Origin: JAVJUS01 sp040220455
GTDB lineage: Bacteria; Pseudomonadota; Alphaproteobacteria; DSM-16000; Inquilinaceae
Reading direction: 5' to 3'
NCBI GenBank assembly: GCA_040220455.1
Contig: JAVJUS010000044.1
Span: forward strand, 120,033-184,032
DNA length: 64,000 nucleotides
Shown one piece after another: positions 11,719-20,960 of the stretch. Positions within the stretch are counted from its first letter, which is position 1, and each line of letters begins with the position of its first letter. The position numbers and the translations under genes were made by a program. The notes under the pieces were generated by a model that was not told the origin of the DNA, searched no databases, and saw only the letters and a program-made list of their open reading frames with translations.

Positions 11719-11747
11719 ATGGTAGCAACCGGGATGCGGTCAGACAA
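11719..11747 (-). promoter_or_regulatory. Sigma-70-type promoter for popZ
   Basis: On the minus strand, -35 TTGTCT (11742-11747) and -10 TACCAT (11719-11724) are separated by exactly 17 bp, about 40 bp before the popZ start codon. The same TTGTCT -35 box occurs before the pcm-like gene. Confidence 0.5.
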
Positions 11748-11847
11748 AGCCGAAACGCCCGGTATGCCGTCCGTGTCACCGGAATTCGCGCTGCGGTTGG
11801 CCGATCCCGGGGCTGGACACCCCTGCCCACCCCCGCCGGTGGCGACG

Positions 11848-13290
11848 TCAGCGCTCCTCCACCGAGGTGCCCCACAGTCGATCGCGGGTCGCCTCGTAGT
11901 CCCGCTCGACATCGTAGTAGTCGACCGGCAGCGAGCGCGCGCGGGCCGTCAGCATGCCCACCGCGGAGAGCACCTGGTAGGCCGCCACGACCTCGTCGCG
12001 CTGGGCAGTGACCAGCGTCACCCGGGCGTCGAGCAGCTCCTGCTCGGCGTCGAGCACGTCGAGCACGGTGCGCGAGCCGACCAGCGCCTCCTGGCGCACG
12101 CCCTCCAGCGCGATTTCCGCCGAGGCGACCTGCGAGTTGAGGGAGTCGATGCTGGCCCGGGCGGTCGTCAGGAACTCCCAGGCGCGGATCGCCTCCTCGA
12201 TCGCCGTGCGGCGCGCCTCGTCGACCTGGATGCGCGCCCGTCCGGCGGTATGCCGCGCCTCGCGCACGCGGGAACTGGCGCCGCCCGCCTGGTAGAGCGG
12301 CACGTTGACCCGCGCGGTGACCGAGGCGGTGTCCTGCCGGTCGAACTGGGCATTGGGCTCGTAGCTGCGCGAGACCCGGCCGCTGAGCGAGACCTCGGGC
12401 AGCAGCGCGCCGCGGGCGACGTCGACGGCATCGCCGGCCGCTTGCTCGGAGAAGGCCGCCGAGATCACGCGGGGCGCGCCGGTCTCGGCCTGGGCGATCG
12501 CCGCCTCGAGCGAGGTCGGCAGGTCGCCGGGGATCGGCGGCTGGACGAGCTGGCCGGGCGCCACGCCGATCACCCGCTCGAAGGTGGCGCGCGAGGCGCG
12601 CAGGTCGCCGGCGGCTGAGATGCGATCGGCCGTCGCGCCGGCCAGGCGGGATTCGGCCTGGCTGACATCGGTGCGCGTCACCTCGCCGACCTCGAAGCGG
12701 TCCCGGCTTGCCTGGAGCTGGCGGGCGAGCACGTCCTCGTTGTTGATCGCGAGATCGAGGACGGCCTGGTCGCGTACCACGTTCATGTAGGCGACCACGG
12801 CGTCGAGCAGGATCGACTGCTCGGTCGTCGCCAGGTTCGCGCGGCTGGCGCGGATGACGTTCTCCGCCCGGCTGACATCCGCGGCCGTGCGGCCACCCCG
12901 ATAGAGCGGCTGGTCGACCTGGATGCCGATCGAGGCCGGGTTGATCGTCTCGTCCTCGGTGAACTCCGGATCGGTGCGCGACCACTGGGCGCCGACCTCG
13001 CCGAAGGCCGAGACGGTCGGCCGGTAGCCCGCCAGGGCCTGGGGCACCTGCTCGTTCGCCACGCGTAGCTCGGCGCGCTGGGCCGCCAGGGTCGGGTTGG
13101 TGTCGTAGGCGAGCGCCAGGGCTTCCTGCATCGTCTGGGCCCGGGCCTCGCCACCCGCGCCGAGGCCGATCACGGCGGCCAGCGCCGCGGCGGCGGCCAG
13201 CCCGGCCCGTCGGCGGGCGGGCCGGCGATCGGAGGACCGGCGGTACGGAACTGCTTTCACCATCGCCTCACGCTCGGCTGCACGGGGCAT
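11848..13290 (-). CDS. TolC family outer membrane efflux protein
   Basis: A 480-residue outer membrane channel for type I secretion or RND efflux. A signal peptide is visible (arginine-rich stretch, hydrophobic AGLAAAAALAAVIGLGAG, cleavage near ARAQ). The mature part starts TMQEALALAYDTNPTLAAQ, the usual TolC opening, and contains two repeated helical halves with DVSQAESRLAGA and LDVLDAEQELLDAR. The start at 13290 (MPRAAEREAM) has an AGGGG Shine-Dalgarno 8 bp upstream; a start at 13263 (MVKAVPYRR, 471 residues) is the alternative. The pcm-like gene lies 118 bp upstream on the same strand, giving the common alphaproteobacterial pair. Confidence 0.9.
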   Translation of the reverse strand: MPRAAEREAMVKAVPYRRSSDRRPARRRAGLAAAAALAAVIGLGAGGEARAQTMQEALALAYDTNPTLAAQRAELRVANEQVPQALAGYRPTVSAFGEVGAQWSRTDPEFTEDETINPASIGIQVDQPLYRGGRTAADVSRAENVIRASRANLATTEQSILLDAVVAYMNVVRDQAVLDLAINNEDVLARQLQASRDRFEVGEVTRTDVSQAESRLAGATADRISAAGDLRASRATFERVIGVAPGQLVQPPIPGDLPTSLEAAIAQAETGAPRVISAAFSEQAAGDAVDVARGALLPEVSLSGRVSRSYEPNAQFDRQDTASVTARVNVPLYQAGGASSRVREARHTAGRARIQVDEARRTAIEEAIRAWEFLTTARASIDSLNSQVASAEIALEGVRQEALVGSRTVLDVLDAEQELLDARVTLVTAQRDEVVAAYQVLSAVGMLTARARSLPVDYYDVERDYEATRDRLWGTSVEER

Positions 13291-13408
13291 CGGGCCGGCC
13301 CCTGATATCCTTGGCGCCCGAAGCATACTCTCGGACCGCGCATCGGGTCCACGCCACCCTCGCCGACCACCGCGCGGGCACCGGCGCACGCGGCACGGCC
13401 GGCGGTCC

Positions 13409-14065
13409 TCAGAACTCGAAGGCCGGCTTGCGCTCGAAGCCGGGCAGATACGGCGTGGCCGCGTCGAACAGTTCGAGATGGGAGACGTGCCCGTTGGTCC
13501 GGCGGTACAGTCGGGCCCGGCCGACATGGCCGGCCGGGGAATGGACGCAGGTCAGCCGCCCGCCCTCGCCCAACTGGGCCAGGATGCCGTCGGGCAGCGC
13601 GCTTACCGCGCCGTTGACGAGGATCACGTCATAGGGCGCCTGGTCGGGATGGCCCGCGGTCAGGTCGCCCGTCACGATCACGGCGTTGTCGACGCCCTGG
13701 TCGGCCAGGGTGCGCGTCGCGCGCCCGGCCAGGTCCTCGTCGACCTCCAGCCCGACGACCGTGCTCGCCAGCCGCGCCATGACGGCGGTCGAGTAGCCGG
13801 TGGCGCAGCCGATATCGAGCACGATGTCGCCGGGGCGGATCCGCGCCTCGGCGATCAGGCGCGCGATCACCATGGGCTCGGTCAGATAGCGGCCGGGCGC
13901 GATCTCGATATCCTCGTCGACATAGGCGACCGACTTCATCGGCCCGGGCACGAAGGCTTCGCGCGGGATGTCGAGCATCGCCTGCAGCAGGATCGGGTCG
14001 GTCACCTTGTTCGGCTTGACCTGCCCCTCGACCATGTTGATGCGGGCTGTCGCGAAATCGGTCAT
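13409..14065 (-). CDS. Protein-L-isoaspartate O-methyltransferase family protein
   Basis: A 218-residue SAM-dependent methyltransferase. It has the N-terminal RINMVEGQVKPNKVTDP segment and SAM motif I VLDIGCATGYST (residues about 82-94) typical of the Pcm-like proteins encoded upstream of tolC in alphaproteobacteria. The family repairs isoaspartyl residues, but this tolC-linked subgroup departs from the usual motif I (GTGSGY becomes GCATGY), so the repair role is uncertain. The start MTDFATAR follows a GATCCG stretch; a promoter is visible at 14129-14157. Confidence 0.8.
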   Translation of the reverse strand: MTDFATARINMVEGQVKPNKVTDPILLQAMLDIPREAFVPGPMKSVAYVDEDIEIAPGRYLTEPMVIARLIAEARIRPGDIVLDIGCATGYSTAVMARLASTVVGLEVDEDLAGRATRTLADQGVDNAVIVTGDLTAGHPDQAPYDVILVNGAVSALPDGILAQLGEGGRLTCVHSPAGHVGRARLYRRTNGHVSHLELFDAATPYLPGFERKPAFEF

Positions 14066-14128
14066 CGACGGATCCCCGGGAACGGCGAGCAAGATGTCGG
14101 CGGCCGCTCGAAGCAGCCGTCGCCCGCG

Positions 14129-14157
14129 TGTATACGCGCCGCGCCCCGTCGAGACAA
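14129..14157 (-). promoter_or_regulatory. Sigma-70-type promoter for pcm-tolC
   Basis: On the minus strand, -35 TTGTCT (14152-14157) and -10 TATACA (14129-14134) are 17 bp apart and lie about 65 bp before the pcm-like start. Confidence 0.55.
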
Positions 14158-14223
14158 TCCACGGCGGGCGCCTCCCAGGGCGGACCCTGCCGTCCCGGGC
14201 GACCGCCGGGACGCGCACCGGGC

Positions 14224-14252
14224 TTGACGCTCAGCCGCGCCCGGCGCTATGA
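14224..14252 (+). promoter_or_regulatory. Likely promoter for tRNA-Cys
   Basis: -35 TTGACG (14224-14229) and -10 CTATGA (14247-14252) with 17 bp between them. The predicted start point, about 14259, is only a few bases before the tRNA-Cys 5' end at 14266, as expected for a tRNA promoter. Confidence 0.5.
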
Positions 14253-14265
14253 GGCACGGCTCTGG

Positions 14266-14339
14266 GGCCCGGTGGCAGAGTGGTCATGCAGGGGACTGCA
14301 AATCCCCGTACGTCGGTTCGATTCCGGCCCGGGCCTCCA
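14266..14339 (+). tRNA. tRNA-Cys (GCA)
   Basis: A 74-nt cloverleaf. The acceptor stem GGCCCGG pairs perfectly with CCGGGCC, followed by discriminator T and an encoded CCA. The anticodon stem GGGGA/TCCCC encloses loop CTGCAAA with anticodon GCA at 14298-14300. The T arm contains GGTTCGATTCC. U73 is usual for tRNA-Cys. Confidence 0.96.
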
Positions 14340-14479
14340 GCGATCCACGGGCGCCGCGCCCTGGCCGGCGGCGCAGGACGGGCAGTTTCCGGTTGACCGG
14401 CCGGGACCGGCCCGAGTAAGACCGCCTCCACGATCGGGCAGCGGTGATCCACGCGATCGCCAACGCGCCCGTCGACCGG

Positions 14480-14554
14480 TCCGGGGTAGCTCAACGGTAG
14501 AGCAATCGGCTGTTAACCGATTGGTTGCCGGTTCGAATCCGGCCCCCGGAGCCA
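14480..14554 (+). tRNA. tRNA-Asn (GTT)
   Basis: A 75-nt cloverleaf. The acceptor TCCGGGG pairs with CCCCGGA, followed by discriminator G and encoded CCA. The anticodon loop CTGTTAA has anticodon GTT at 14512-14514. The D arm AGCTCAACGGTAGAGC and T loop GGTTCGAATCC are standard. It lies 140 bp downstream of tRNA-Cys; no integrase gene is next to it. Confidence 0.96.
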
Positions 14555-14622
14555 CTTTCCCGAAATATCGCTTGCGAGGTCGATGCTGCGGCCGAACCGC
14601 CCGCCTGTGCCGTCGGGTCGGA

Positions 14623-16047
14623 TCAGGCCGAGCGCGCGGTCTCCCGCGGGGCGACGACCATGCGCCGGGGACGGGCCGGTTCCGAGGTCTCCGGCGCGCC
14701 CAGGTGCCGGCGGCCGGCGGAGAACGCCTCGTCCGGCGGCATGCCTTCGGCACGCCGGCGCTCGGCCACCTCGATCAGGAAGTCGCGGATCACCGTGTGC
14801 TCGCCGGGCGCCCCGCCCTCCGGCCAGCGCTCGCGCATCTGCTCGTAATAGGGCAGCGCGTCCTGCAGCACTCGGGCGCGCACAGGCGGCGTCAGCACGT
14901 CCCAGACTTTCTGGGTGATGTTGCCGCCCCGCACGAGGCCGAGGGCGTAGCGAAGCTGCGGGTCGAGCTCCGCCCAGGTCCGGGTGTCGTCGACCTCGAA
15001 CCGGTCGAACAGCCGGGCGACGTGGCGGTGGAAGGCCTCCTCGCCGCCCAGCCGCTCGCGCAGGGAGTCGACCGCGGCGCGCAGGTCGGACGCGGCATCG
15101 CGCTCGACGGCCTCCGCCCCCTCCGCCGTGGCGGCCGAGGCCGAGGCGTCGGACGGGCGCAGGAAGGCCGGCAGGGACGGCCGCTTGAACGGGCTCGGGT
15201 CGCTCGTGCTCGCCCGCCGCCGATCCTCCGCCTCGTCCAGGCGACGCTCAAGTTCGGCGCGCTCGTCGCGCGTGATCAGGCGGTCGAGCCAGTCGATTTC
15301 GTTCCGGCGCCAGGGCGCGCGGCGTACCGCGAGCTTGTCGAGCTCGGCGGCGAAGAAGCGGGCCGTCCAGGCCGACTCGCGGCCGAGGCGGCCCAGCACC
15401 CGGTCGAGATCGCGGCCCCGAGGGTCGTCGGCCACGTGGAGCGCCGCCAGCGAGCCGTCGGGCCGACGCCGGGCGACGAGCAGCACCAGATCGCCCGCCG
15501 CCCGGTCGCGCACCAGCGGCTCGCACTGCTCCAGCCCGACTTCGGCGCCTTGCTCGATCAGTCCCTTCGCGAGCGCGAGCGCCTGGGCCTGCGTCGGCCG
15601 CGCGCCCCTGGCGCCGGCCGCACGGCACATCCGGCGCCAGGCCTTGACGCTGTTCTCGATGCCGCGTTCGGGATGGTCCAGCCAGTCGGCGACGCCTTCC
15701 CCCGCCGGACAGGCGCTGTCCACATGGGCCAGCACGCTCGCGTACTTGTTGACGCGCATGCGATCGGCGCCGCCGAAGGCGAGCTTTACCACGTCGGTGA
15801 AGGGATTGGCGCCCTTGCGCGCGGCGCGGACCTTGTTCTCGCGCAGGATCGCGCGGCGGGCCTTGCCGTCGGCAGCGAGATCCGCGTGCAGCCGGTAGGC
15901 CGTCTCCAGCGCCTCGTAGAGCGCCCGGTTCGACCGGGCCGCGCCCGCCTCGAAATCCTGGACGCGGCTGCGGCAGCGAGCCAGGGCGTCGCGCGCGCGA
16001 TCCAGGGTGTCGGTGCCCTCCGGCGCGGCGTCGGCGGTGTCGGTCAC
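14623..16047 (-). CDS. Conserved-looking hypothetical protein, 474 residues
   Basis: I do not recognise this protein. It starts at GTG with a GGGAG Shine-Dalgarno 7 bp upstream. It is rich in Arg, Ala and Asp/Glu, with no signal peptide or membrane segment. The N-terminal third is mostly helical (DRARDALARCRSRVQDFE) and contains NPFTDVVKLAFG and KYASVLAHVDS; a charged low-complexity linker runs at about residues 265-320; the C-terminal part has FHRHVARLFDRFEVDD and a polar tail. Segments such as WLDHPERGIENSVKAWRRM suggest a folded cytoplasmic or DNA-associated protein, but no motif settles this. It lies upstream of the XRE regulator on the opposite side of a 159-bp gap. Confidence 0.7.
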   Translation of the reverse strand: MTDTADAAPEGTDTLDRARDALARCRSRVQDFEAGAARSNRALYEALETAYRLHADLAADGKARRAILRENKVRAARKGANPFTDVVKLAFGGADRMRVNKYASVLAHVDSACPAGEGVADWLDHPERGIENSVKAWRRMCRAAGARGARPTQAQALALAKGLIEQGAEVGLEQCEPLVRDRAAGDLVLLVARRRPDGSLAALHVADDPRGRDLDRVLGRLGRESAWTARFFAAELDKLAVRRAPWRRNEIDWLDRLITRDERAELERRLDEAEDRRRASTSDPSPFKRPSLPAFLRPSDASASAATAEGAEAVERDAASDLRAAVDSLRERLGGEEAFHRHVARLFDRFEVDDTRTWAELDPQLRYALGLVRGGNITQKVWDVLTPPVRARVLQDALPYYEQMRERWPEGGAPGEHTVIRDFLIEVAERRRAEGMPPDEAFSAGRRHLGAPETSEPARPRRMVVAPRETARSA

Positions 16048-16206
16048 GGCGAGGCTCCCTGGACAGCGGTGTCGCGATCTGCCCGGAGAGCTTAGGTCGG
16101 CAAGTTTAACCGCCGCTTAATACCCGACCGCGACCGGGTCCAGCGAGGGACCCGGCCGTGCCGACTCGTTCCCGCTTCGCCGTCGCGGGAACGATCCTCG
16201 CCAGGA

Positions 16207-16686
16207 TCAGTGCTCCAGGCCGGCTCCGCGGGCGTCGCCCTCGGCGGCGTCCGGATCGTCCCGACCGAGCGCCCGGGCCAGGTCGACGAGCCGCTTGCGC
16301 ACCGTCGGCTCGGAGATGCGGTAGTAGGCGCGCACGAGCTCCAGCGTCTCCCGGCTGGTCATCTGCTCGTCGCCGGAGTCCGCCGCCATCTCGGCCGAGC
16401 GTTCCTCTGAGACGGACTGCGGCAGCCCCTCGAAGAAATAGGTGATCGGCACATCGAGAATGCGCGTGAGCAGGTGCAGGCGGCTGGCGCTGATGCGATT
16501 GGCCCCGCGCTCGTATTTCTGGACCTGCTGGAACGAGACGCCGAAGGCGTTGGCCAGCTTCTCCTGGCTCATGCCCAGGAGCGTCCGTCGCTGCCGCAGC
16601 CGCATGCCGACATGGACGTCGACGGGGTCCGGCCCGTCGAGTGCGATCGTTTTTCTGCGGCGACGCGTTTGTGTTGACCCGGCCAT
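16207..16686 (-). CDS. XRE family helix-turn-helix regulator
   Basis: A 159-residue transcription factor. The Cro/CI-type HTH occupies about residues 25-80 (RLRQRRTLLGMSQEKLANAF, then VSFQQVQKYERGANRISA), followed by DVPITYFFEGL, a form widespread in alphaproteobacteria. The C-terminal helical region (TSRETLELVRAYYRISEPTV) is probably for dimerisation. The start MAGSTQTRRRRK has a strong AAGGGA Shine-Dalgarno; an extended upstream start was rejected. The targets are unknown. Confidence 0.88.
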   Translation of the reverse strand: MAGSTQTRRRRKTIALDGPDPVDVHVGMRLRQRRTLLGMSQEKLANAFGVSFQQVQKYERGANRISASRLHLLTRILDVPITYFFEGLPQSVSEERSAEMAADSGDEQMTSRETLELVRAYYRISEPTVRKRLVDLARALGRDDPDAAEGDARGAGLEH

Positions 16687-16859
16687 TGTCTTTCCCTTCC
16701 TTGCACGGGAGGTGCGAATTCGGGACCCGCGTTGCACTGTTGGCGTTACAGGCCGCAGGCCGCCCTCCGGTTTCGTAGGCGTCACGCTGGCGAGCTGACG
16801 CTCCCGTTGCGCGACGCCACAACCAATTGTGGGGGTACAAGCGGCCGCGCGCAACGACG

Positions 16860-18998
16860 CTATTCGGCTGCAGTCTTAATCACGGGGTCGATTTGCCGCA
16901 ATTCATCCAATGGTATATGACATCTGATGATATGCCCGTTTTCGACCTGACCCGGAGGCGGCGTATCCTCGCAGATCTCGCCGATCTTTCGCGGACATCG
17001 GGTGTGAAAGGGGCAGCCTACCGGCGGGTTGACCACGCTCGGCAAGGTTCCTTCCAGGATGATGCGCTTCTTTTCGACCTTGGTATCGGCGACCGGAACA
17101 GCCGAAAGTAGTGCTTCCGTATAAGGATGGTACGGCGGGGCGAACACGTCGTCCGTCGTGCCCTGCTCCATGATCTGGCCGAGATACATGACCACGACCC
17201 TGTCGGAGAGGTAGCGCACGACCCCCAGGTCGTGGCTGATGAAGAGCAGCGTCGTGTCGTATTCCCGCTGGATGTCCATCAGCAGGCCGGTCACGGCCGC
17301 GGAGACCGAAACGTCGAGCGCGCTCACCGGCTCGTCGGCGACGACGAGCGCCGGGTTGCCGGCGAAGGCCCGGGCGATGCCGACGCGCTGCTTCTGCCCG
17401 CCGGAGAGCTGGCGCGGCCGGCGATGGTAGAAGTCGCGCGGCAGCTTGACGAGGTCGAGCAGCGCGACCACCCGGCGGCGGATGTCGTCCGGATCGCTCG
17501 CCACGCCGAACTTCCGGATGACGCGGGCGATCTGGCCGCCCACGGTCATGCTGGGGTTCAGCGTGTCGTTGGGGTTCTGGAAGACCATCTGCAGCGAGCC
17601 GAGTTGCCCCTTGGAGCGCTTCTGGACCTCGCGCCCGGCGATGTCCTCGCCGTCGAAGACGATGCGGCCGCCCGTGGCCGTCTCCAGGCCCATCAGCACC
17701 TTGGCGAAGGTCGACTTGCCGCAGCCCGATTCGCCGACGATGGCGACGGTTTGCCGGGCCTTGGCCTCGAAGCTGAGCTCCTCGTTCGCCTTGATGTAGC
17801 GCACGGACTTTCCGGAGAAGATCGCGCGCAGGGATCGGTCGTAGATCGGGAAGTACTTCTGCATCCGGTCGACCTCGAGCACCGTGCGCCCGGGCTCGAC
17901 CGGGAGATGCGGGGTCACGTCGACATTGTGTCGCGCCCAGTCGATTTCCTCCCAGCGCAGGCAGCGGACCTTGTGCGCGCCGTCGGGCGCCGCGTCGCGC
18001 ATGGCCACCGGGCCGGCGTCGCAGCGGCCGCCCTGGAAGAAGTCGCAGCGCGGGCCGAAATTGCACCCCGGCGGCCGCTCGTGCGGCAACGGTAGCTGGC
18101 CGCGGATCGGCATCAGGGGTGTGGCGTGCTTGTCGCGGGTCGGCGTCGCGATACAGCCGAACAGGCCTCGGGTATAGGGGTGCAACGGCGTCTCGAAGAT
18201 GTCCCGGACCGAGGACTGCTCGTGCACCTCGCCCGAATACATGACGCAGACGCGGTCGCAGGTCTCGAGGATCAGCCCGAGATTGTGGCTGATATAGATC
18301 ATCGAGGTGCCGAACCGCTCGCTCAACTCGCCGATCAGCTCGACGATGCCCGCCTCGACGGTGACGTCGAGGGCCGTCGTCGGCTCGTCGAGGAGCAGCA
18401 GCGACGGGTTGGAGAGCAGCGCCATGGCGATGACGACGCGCTGCTGCTGGCCGCCCGAGATCTGGTGTGGATAGGCCTCCAGCACCCGCTCGGGATCGGA
18501 GAGCCGGACCGCCGCCAGCATGTCGAGGCTGCGCTGATAGGCCTCCTCCTCGGTACAGCGCGGCTCGTGGAACAGCGGCACTTCCATGAGTTGGCGGGCG
18601 ATCTTCATCGACGGGTTCAGGGCCGCCATGGGCTCCTGGTAGACCATGGAGATCGCCGTGCCGCGGACATGGCGCAGCTCGTCCCAGGACAGCGTGGTCA
18701 GCTCGCGGCCCTTGAACTTGATGCTGCCGCCGACGATCGCGCCGTTGCTGCCCATGTAGTTCATGATCGCCATGGCGACCGTCGACTTGCCGCAGCCCGA
18801 TTCGCCGACGAGGCCGACCGCCTCGCCCTGCCCGACCGTCAGCGAGAAGTCGATCACCGCCGGGATCTCGCCCTGGCGGGTGAAGTAGCTGATGGACAGC
18901 CCCTCGATCTCCAGGACCGGAGCGTCGGGATCCCCGTCCCGACCGGCCGGCGCGGCGGAAGCGGCGTGGGAGTCGTCGGGGCGCGGGCTGTCGGGCAT
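16860..18998 (-). CDS. Fused dual ATP-binding protein of a peptide/opine-type ABC transporter
   Basis: A 712-residue protein joining DppD-like and DppF-like ATPases in one chain. Both halves have Walker A GESGCGKST, a signature (SGGQQQRV in the first, SGGQKQRV in the second) and Walker B/D-loop (LLLLDEPTTALD, VVADEPVSALD). Each half ends with the oligopeptide-transport C-terminal domain with clustered cysteines (PPGCNFGPRCDF; PVGCPFHTRCPRK). It powers the permeases encoded 10 bp upstream. It is the last gene of a four-gene unit: binding protein, permease, permease, ATPase. Confidence 0.93.
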   Translation of the reverse strand: MPDSPRPDDSHAASAAPAGRDGDPDAPVLEIEGLSISYFTRQGEIPAVIDFSLTVGQGEAVGLVGESGCGKSTVAMAIMNYMGSNGAIVGGSIKFKGRELTTLSWDELRHVRGTAISMVYQEPMAALNPSMKIARQLMEVPLFHEPRCTEEEAYQRSLDMLAAVRLSDPERVLEAYPHQISGGQQQRVVIAMALLSNPSLLLLDEPTTALDVTVEAGIVELIGELSERFGTSMIYISHNLGLILETCDRVCVMYSGEVHEQSSVRDIFETPLHPYTRGLFGCIATPTRDKHATPLMPIRGQLPLPHERPPGCNFGPRCDFFQGGRCDAGPVAMRDAAPDGAHKVRCLRWEEIDWARHNVDVTPHLPVEPGRTVLEVDRMQKYFPIYDRSLRAIFSGKSVRYIKANEELSFEAKARQTVAIVGESGCGKSTFAKVLMGLETATGGRIVFDGEDIAGREVQKRSKGQLGSLQMVFQNPNDTLNPSMTVGGQIARVIRKFGVASDPDDIRRRVVALLDLVKLPRDFYHRRPRQLSGGQKQRVGIARAFAGNPALVVADEPVSALDVSVSAAVTGLLMDIQREYDTTLLFISHDLGVVRYLSDRVVVMYLGQIMEQGTTDDVFAPPYHPYTEALLSAVPVADTKVEKKRIILEGTLPSVVNPPVGCPFHTRCPRKIGEICEDTPPPGQVENGHIIRCHIPLDELRQIDPVIKTAAE

Positions 18999-19008
18999 CG
19001 CCGGATCC

Positions 19009-19896
19009 TCAGTCGCGCAGCGAGACCTCGCGCAGCCCGTCGGCCATCAGGTTCAGGCCGAGGACGAGCGAGGAGATCGCGATGCAGGGAAAGACGGTCA
19101 TGTGCGGCGCGAAGGTCGCCATGGACCGGGTCTCGTTGATCATGCCGCCCCAGTCCGGGTCCGGCGGCGGCAGGCCGAGACCCAGGAAGCCGAGCACGCC
19201 GATGGTGATCGTCGTGTAGCCCAGGCGCAGGCAGGCGTCGACGATCAGCGGACCGCGCGCGTTGGGCAGGATCTCGACGAACATGATGTAGAGCGCGCTC
19301 TCGCCCCGGGTCTGGGCGGCGGCGACGTAGTCCCGGTTGCGCAGGTCGAGCACGAGGCCGCGCACGATGCGCATGATTCCGGGGCCGCTGGCGAAGGTGA
19401 CCGCCAGCACGATGTTGATGCCCGACGCCCCGAAGGTCGTGATGATGACCACGTAGAGCACCAGGATCGGAAAGGACAGGATCAGGTTCGACAGGCTCGA
19501 CAGGACGTCGTCGACCCAGCCGCGCTTGTAGCCGGCGGCCAGCCCCATCGCGATGCCGACGGCGTAGGCGCAGGCGGTCGCCACGACGGCGTAGAACAGC
19601 ACCCGCCGCGCGCCCCAGATGATGCGCGAGAGGATGTCGCGGCCGAGATGGTCGGTGCCCAGCAGGAAAAGGCCGCCGTCCGGCGCTGCCGTGCCGGGAG
19701 TGGCGAAAGGCACCATCTGCACCGTCGGCTCGAACGGCGCCAGCAGCGGCGCGGCGAGTGCGACGACGACCCAGAAAACGCAGATTCCCATGCCGACCAT
19801 GCCGATCGGGCTCTCGCGCATCAGCAGGATGCCGCGGCCGGCGCGGATCATCCGGTTGGGCGGGCGCGGGATCGTGTCGGCGGCCTGGTCGGTCAT
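19009..19896 (-). CDS. ABC transporter permease, DppC-like
   Basis: A 295-residue inner membrane protein with about six hydrophobic segments and an N-terminal cytoplasmic stretch before the first (MGICVFWVVVALAAPLLAPF). The segment FLLGTDHLGRDILSRIIWGA is the DppC/OppC signature, and the cytoplasmic EAA-type loop AAQTRGESALYIMFVEILPN contacts the ATPase. It forms the channel with the DppB-like subunit encoded 13 bp upstream. Confidence 0.93.
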   Translation of the reverse strand: MTDQAADTIPRPPNRMIRAGRGILLMRESPIGMVGMGICVFWVVVALAAPLLAPFEPTVQMVPFATPGTAAPDGGLFLLGTDHLGRDILSRIIWGARRVLFYAVVATACAYAVGIAMGLAAGYKRGWVDDVLSSLSNLILSFPILVLYVVIITTFGASGINIVLAVTFASGPGIMRIVRGLVLDLRNRDYVAAAQTRGESALYIMFVEILPNARGPLIVDACLRLGYTTITIGVLGFLGLGLPPPDPDWGGMINETRSMATFAPHMTVFPCIAISSLVLGLNLMADGLREVSLRD

Positions 19897-19909
19897 GCCC
19901 CGCGCCTCC

Positions 19910-20842
19910 TCAGGTGAACCGGATGCGCGGGTTCAGGTAGGTGTACCCGATATCCGCGATCGTCTGCGTGCCGACGGCGACGAAGACGGCGACCATCGCG
20001 CAGGCCTGGATCAGGTAGATGTCCTGATTGAGCGACGCCTCCAGAAGAAGCGCTCCGAAGCCTTTGTAAGCAAAGAAGAATTCGACGACGATCACGCCCG
20101 ACAGCAGCCAGTTGATCTGCAGGATGATCACCGTGAACGGCGCGATCAGCGCGTTGCGCAGCGCGTGCTTCATGATCACGCGCCTGTAGGGCAGCCCCTT
20201 CAGCACGGCCGTGCGGATATACGGGCTCTGCATGACCTCGGCCATGCTGGCGCGCATCATCCGGGCGATGTAGCCGAACCCGTAGAGGATCAGCACGAGC
20301 GACGGCAGGATCATCTCGACCGGCGAGAAGCCGCTCGTCATCGAACTCGTGCCCGGCAGCAGGCCGAGCCAGAAGACGAAGATGAACGCCAGCAGCACGG
20401 CGCTCGCGAATTCCGGGATCGAGGTCGTGATCACGGACGCCACCGTGATCGAGCGATCGAGCTTCGAGCCCTCGCGCATCCCGGCGAGGACACCCAGGGT
20501 CAGCGACAGCGGCACCATGACGCCGAAGACGCACAGGGCGAGGATGCCGGTGTTGGCGAGCCGCGGCCACAGCACCTCGGACACCGGCGCGCGGAACCGG
20601 ATCGATTGCCCGAAGTCGCCGGTGACGATGCCGCCCAGCCACTCGAAATACCGGATATGCGGCGGTCGGTTGTAGCCGTTCTCCTCCAGCCAGATCGCCC
20701 GCTGCTCTTCCGAGCTATACGGCCCCAGCACCTTCACGACGACCTGGTCGCCGTTCACCTCGAGCAGCAGGAAGACGAGGATCGAGACGGCGAGCATCGT
20801 CGCCAGCATGATCCCGAGCCGCTTGAGCAGGAAGATTACCAC
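19910..20842 (-). CDS. ABC transporter permease, DppB-like
   Basis: A 310-residue membrane protein starting at GTG. The N-terminal FLLKRLGIMLATMLAVSILVF is the typical first membrane helix of DppB/OppB, followed by a periplasmic loop and GDFGQSIRF. The EAA loop AVLKGLPYRRVIMKHALRNA is present. Partner of the DppC-like subunit. Confidence 0.93.
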   Translation of the reverse strand: MVIFLLKRLGIMLATMLAVSILVFLLLEVNGDQVVVKVLGPYSSEEQRAIWLEENGYNRPPHIRYFEWLGGIVTGDFGQSIRFRAPVSEVLWPRLANTGILALCVFGVMVPLSLTLGVLAGMREGSKLDRSITVASVITTSIPEFASAVLLAFIFVFWLGLLPGTSSMTSGFSPVEMILPSLVLILYGFGYIARMMRASMAEVMQSPYIRTAVLKGLPYRRVIMKHALRNALIAPFTVIILQINWLLSGVIVVEFFFAYKGFGALLLEASLNQDIYLIQACAMVAVFVAVGTQTIADIGYTYLNPRIRFT

Positions 20843-20960
20843 GGCCGCACCTCCCCGCCCGCCGCGGACGCGAGCACCCCCGGCGGGACCGCCGCGTCGA
20901 GCCTGGCCGGATCCGGCCGCCCCGGGAGCGCGCCGCCCCCGGGGCCCTTACCGGACGGCG

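Noticed and set aside
14260..16700. A tRNA-anchored integrated element
   Set aside because: No integrase, no duplicated tRNA 3' end and no GC shift were found beside tRNA-Cys or tRNA-Asn.
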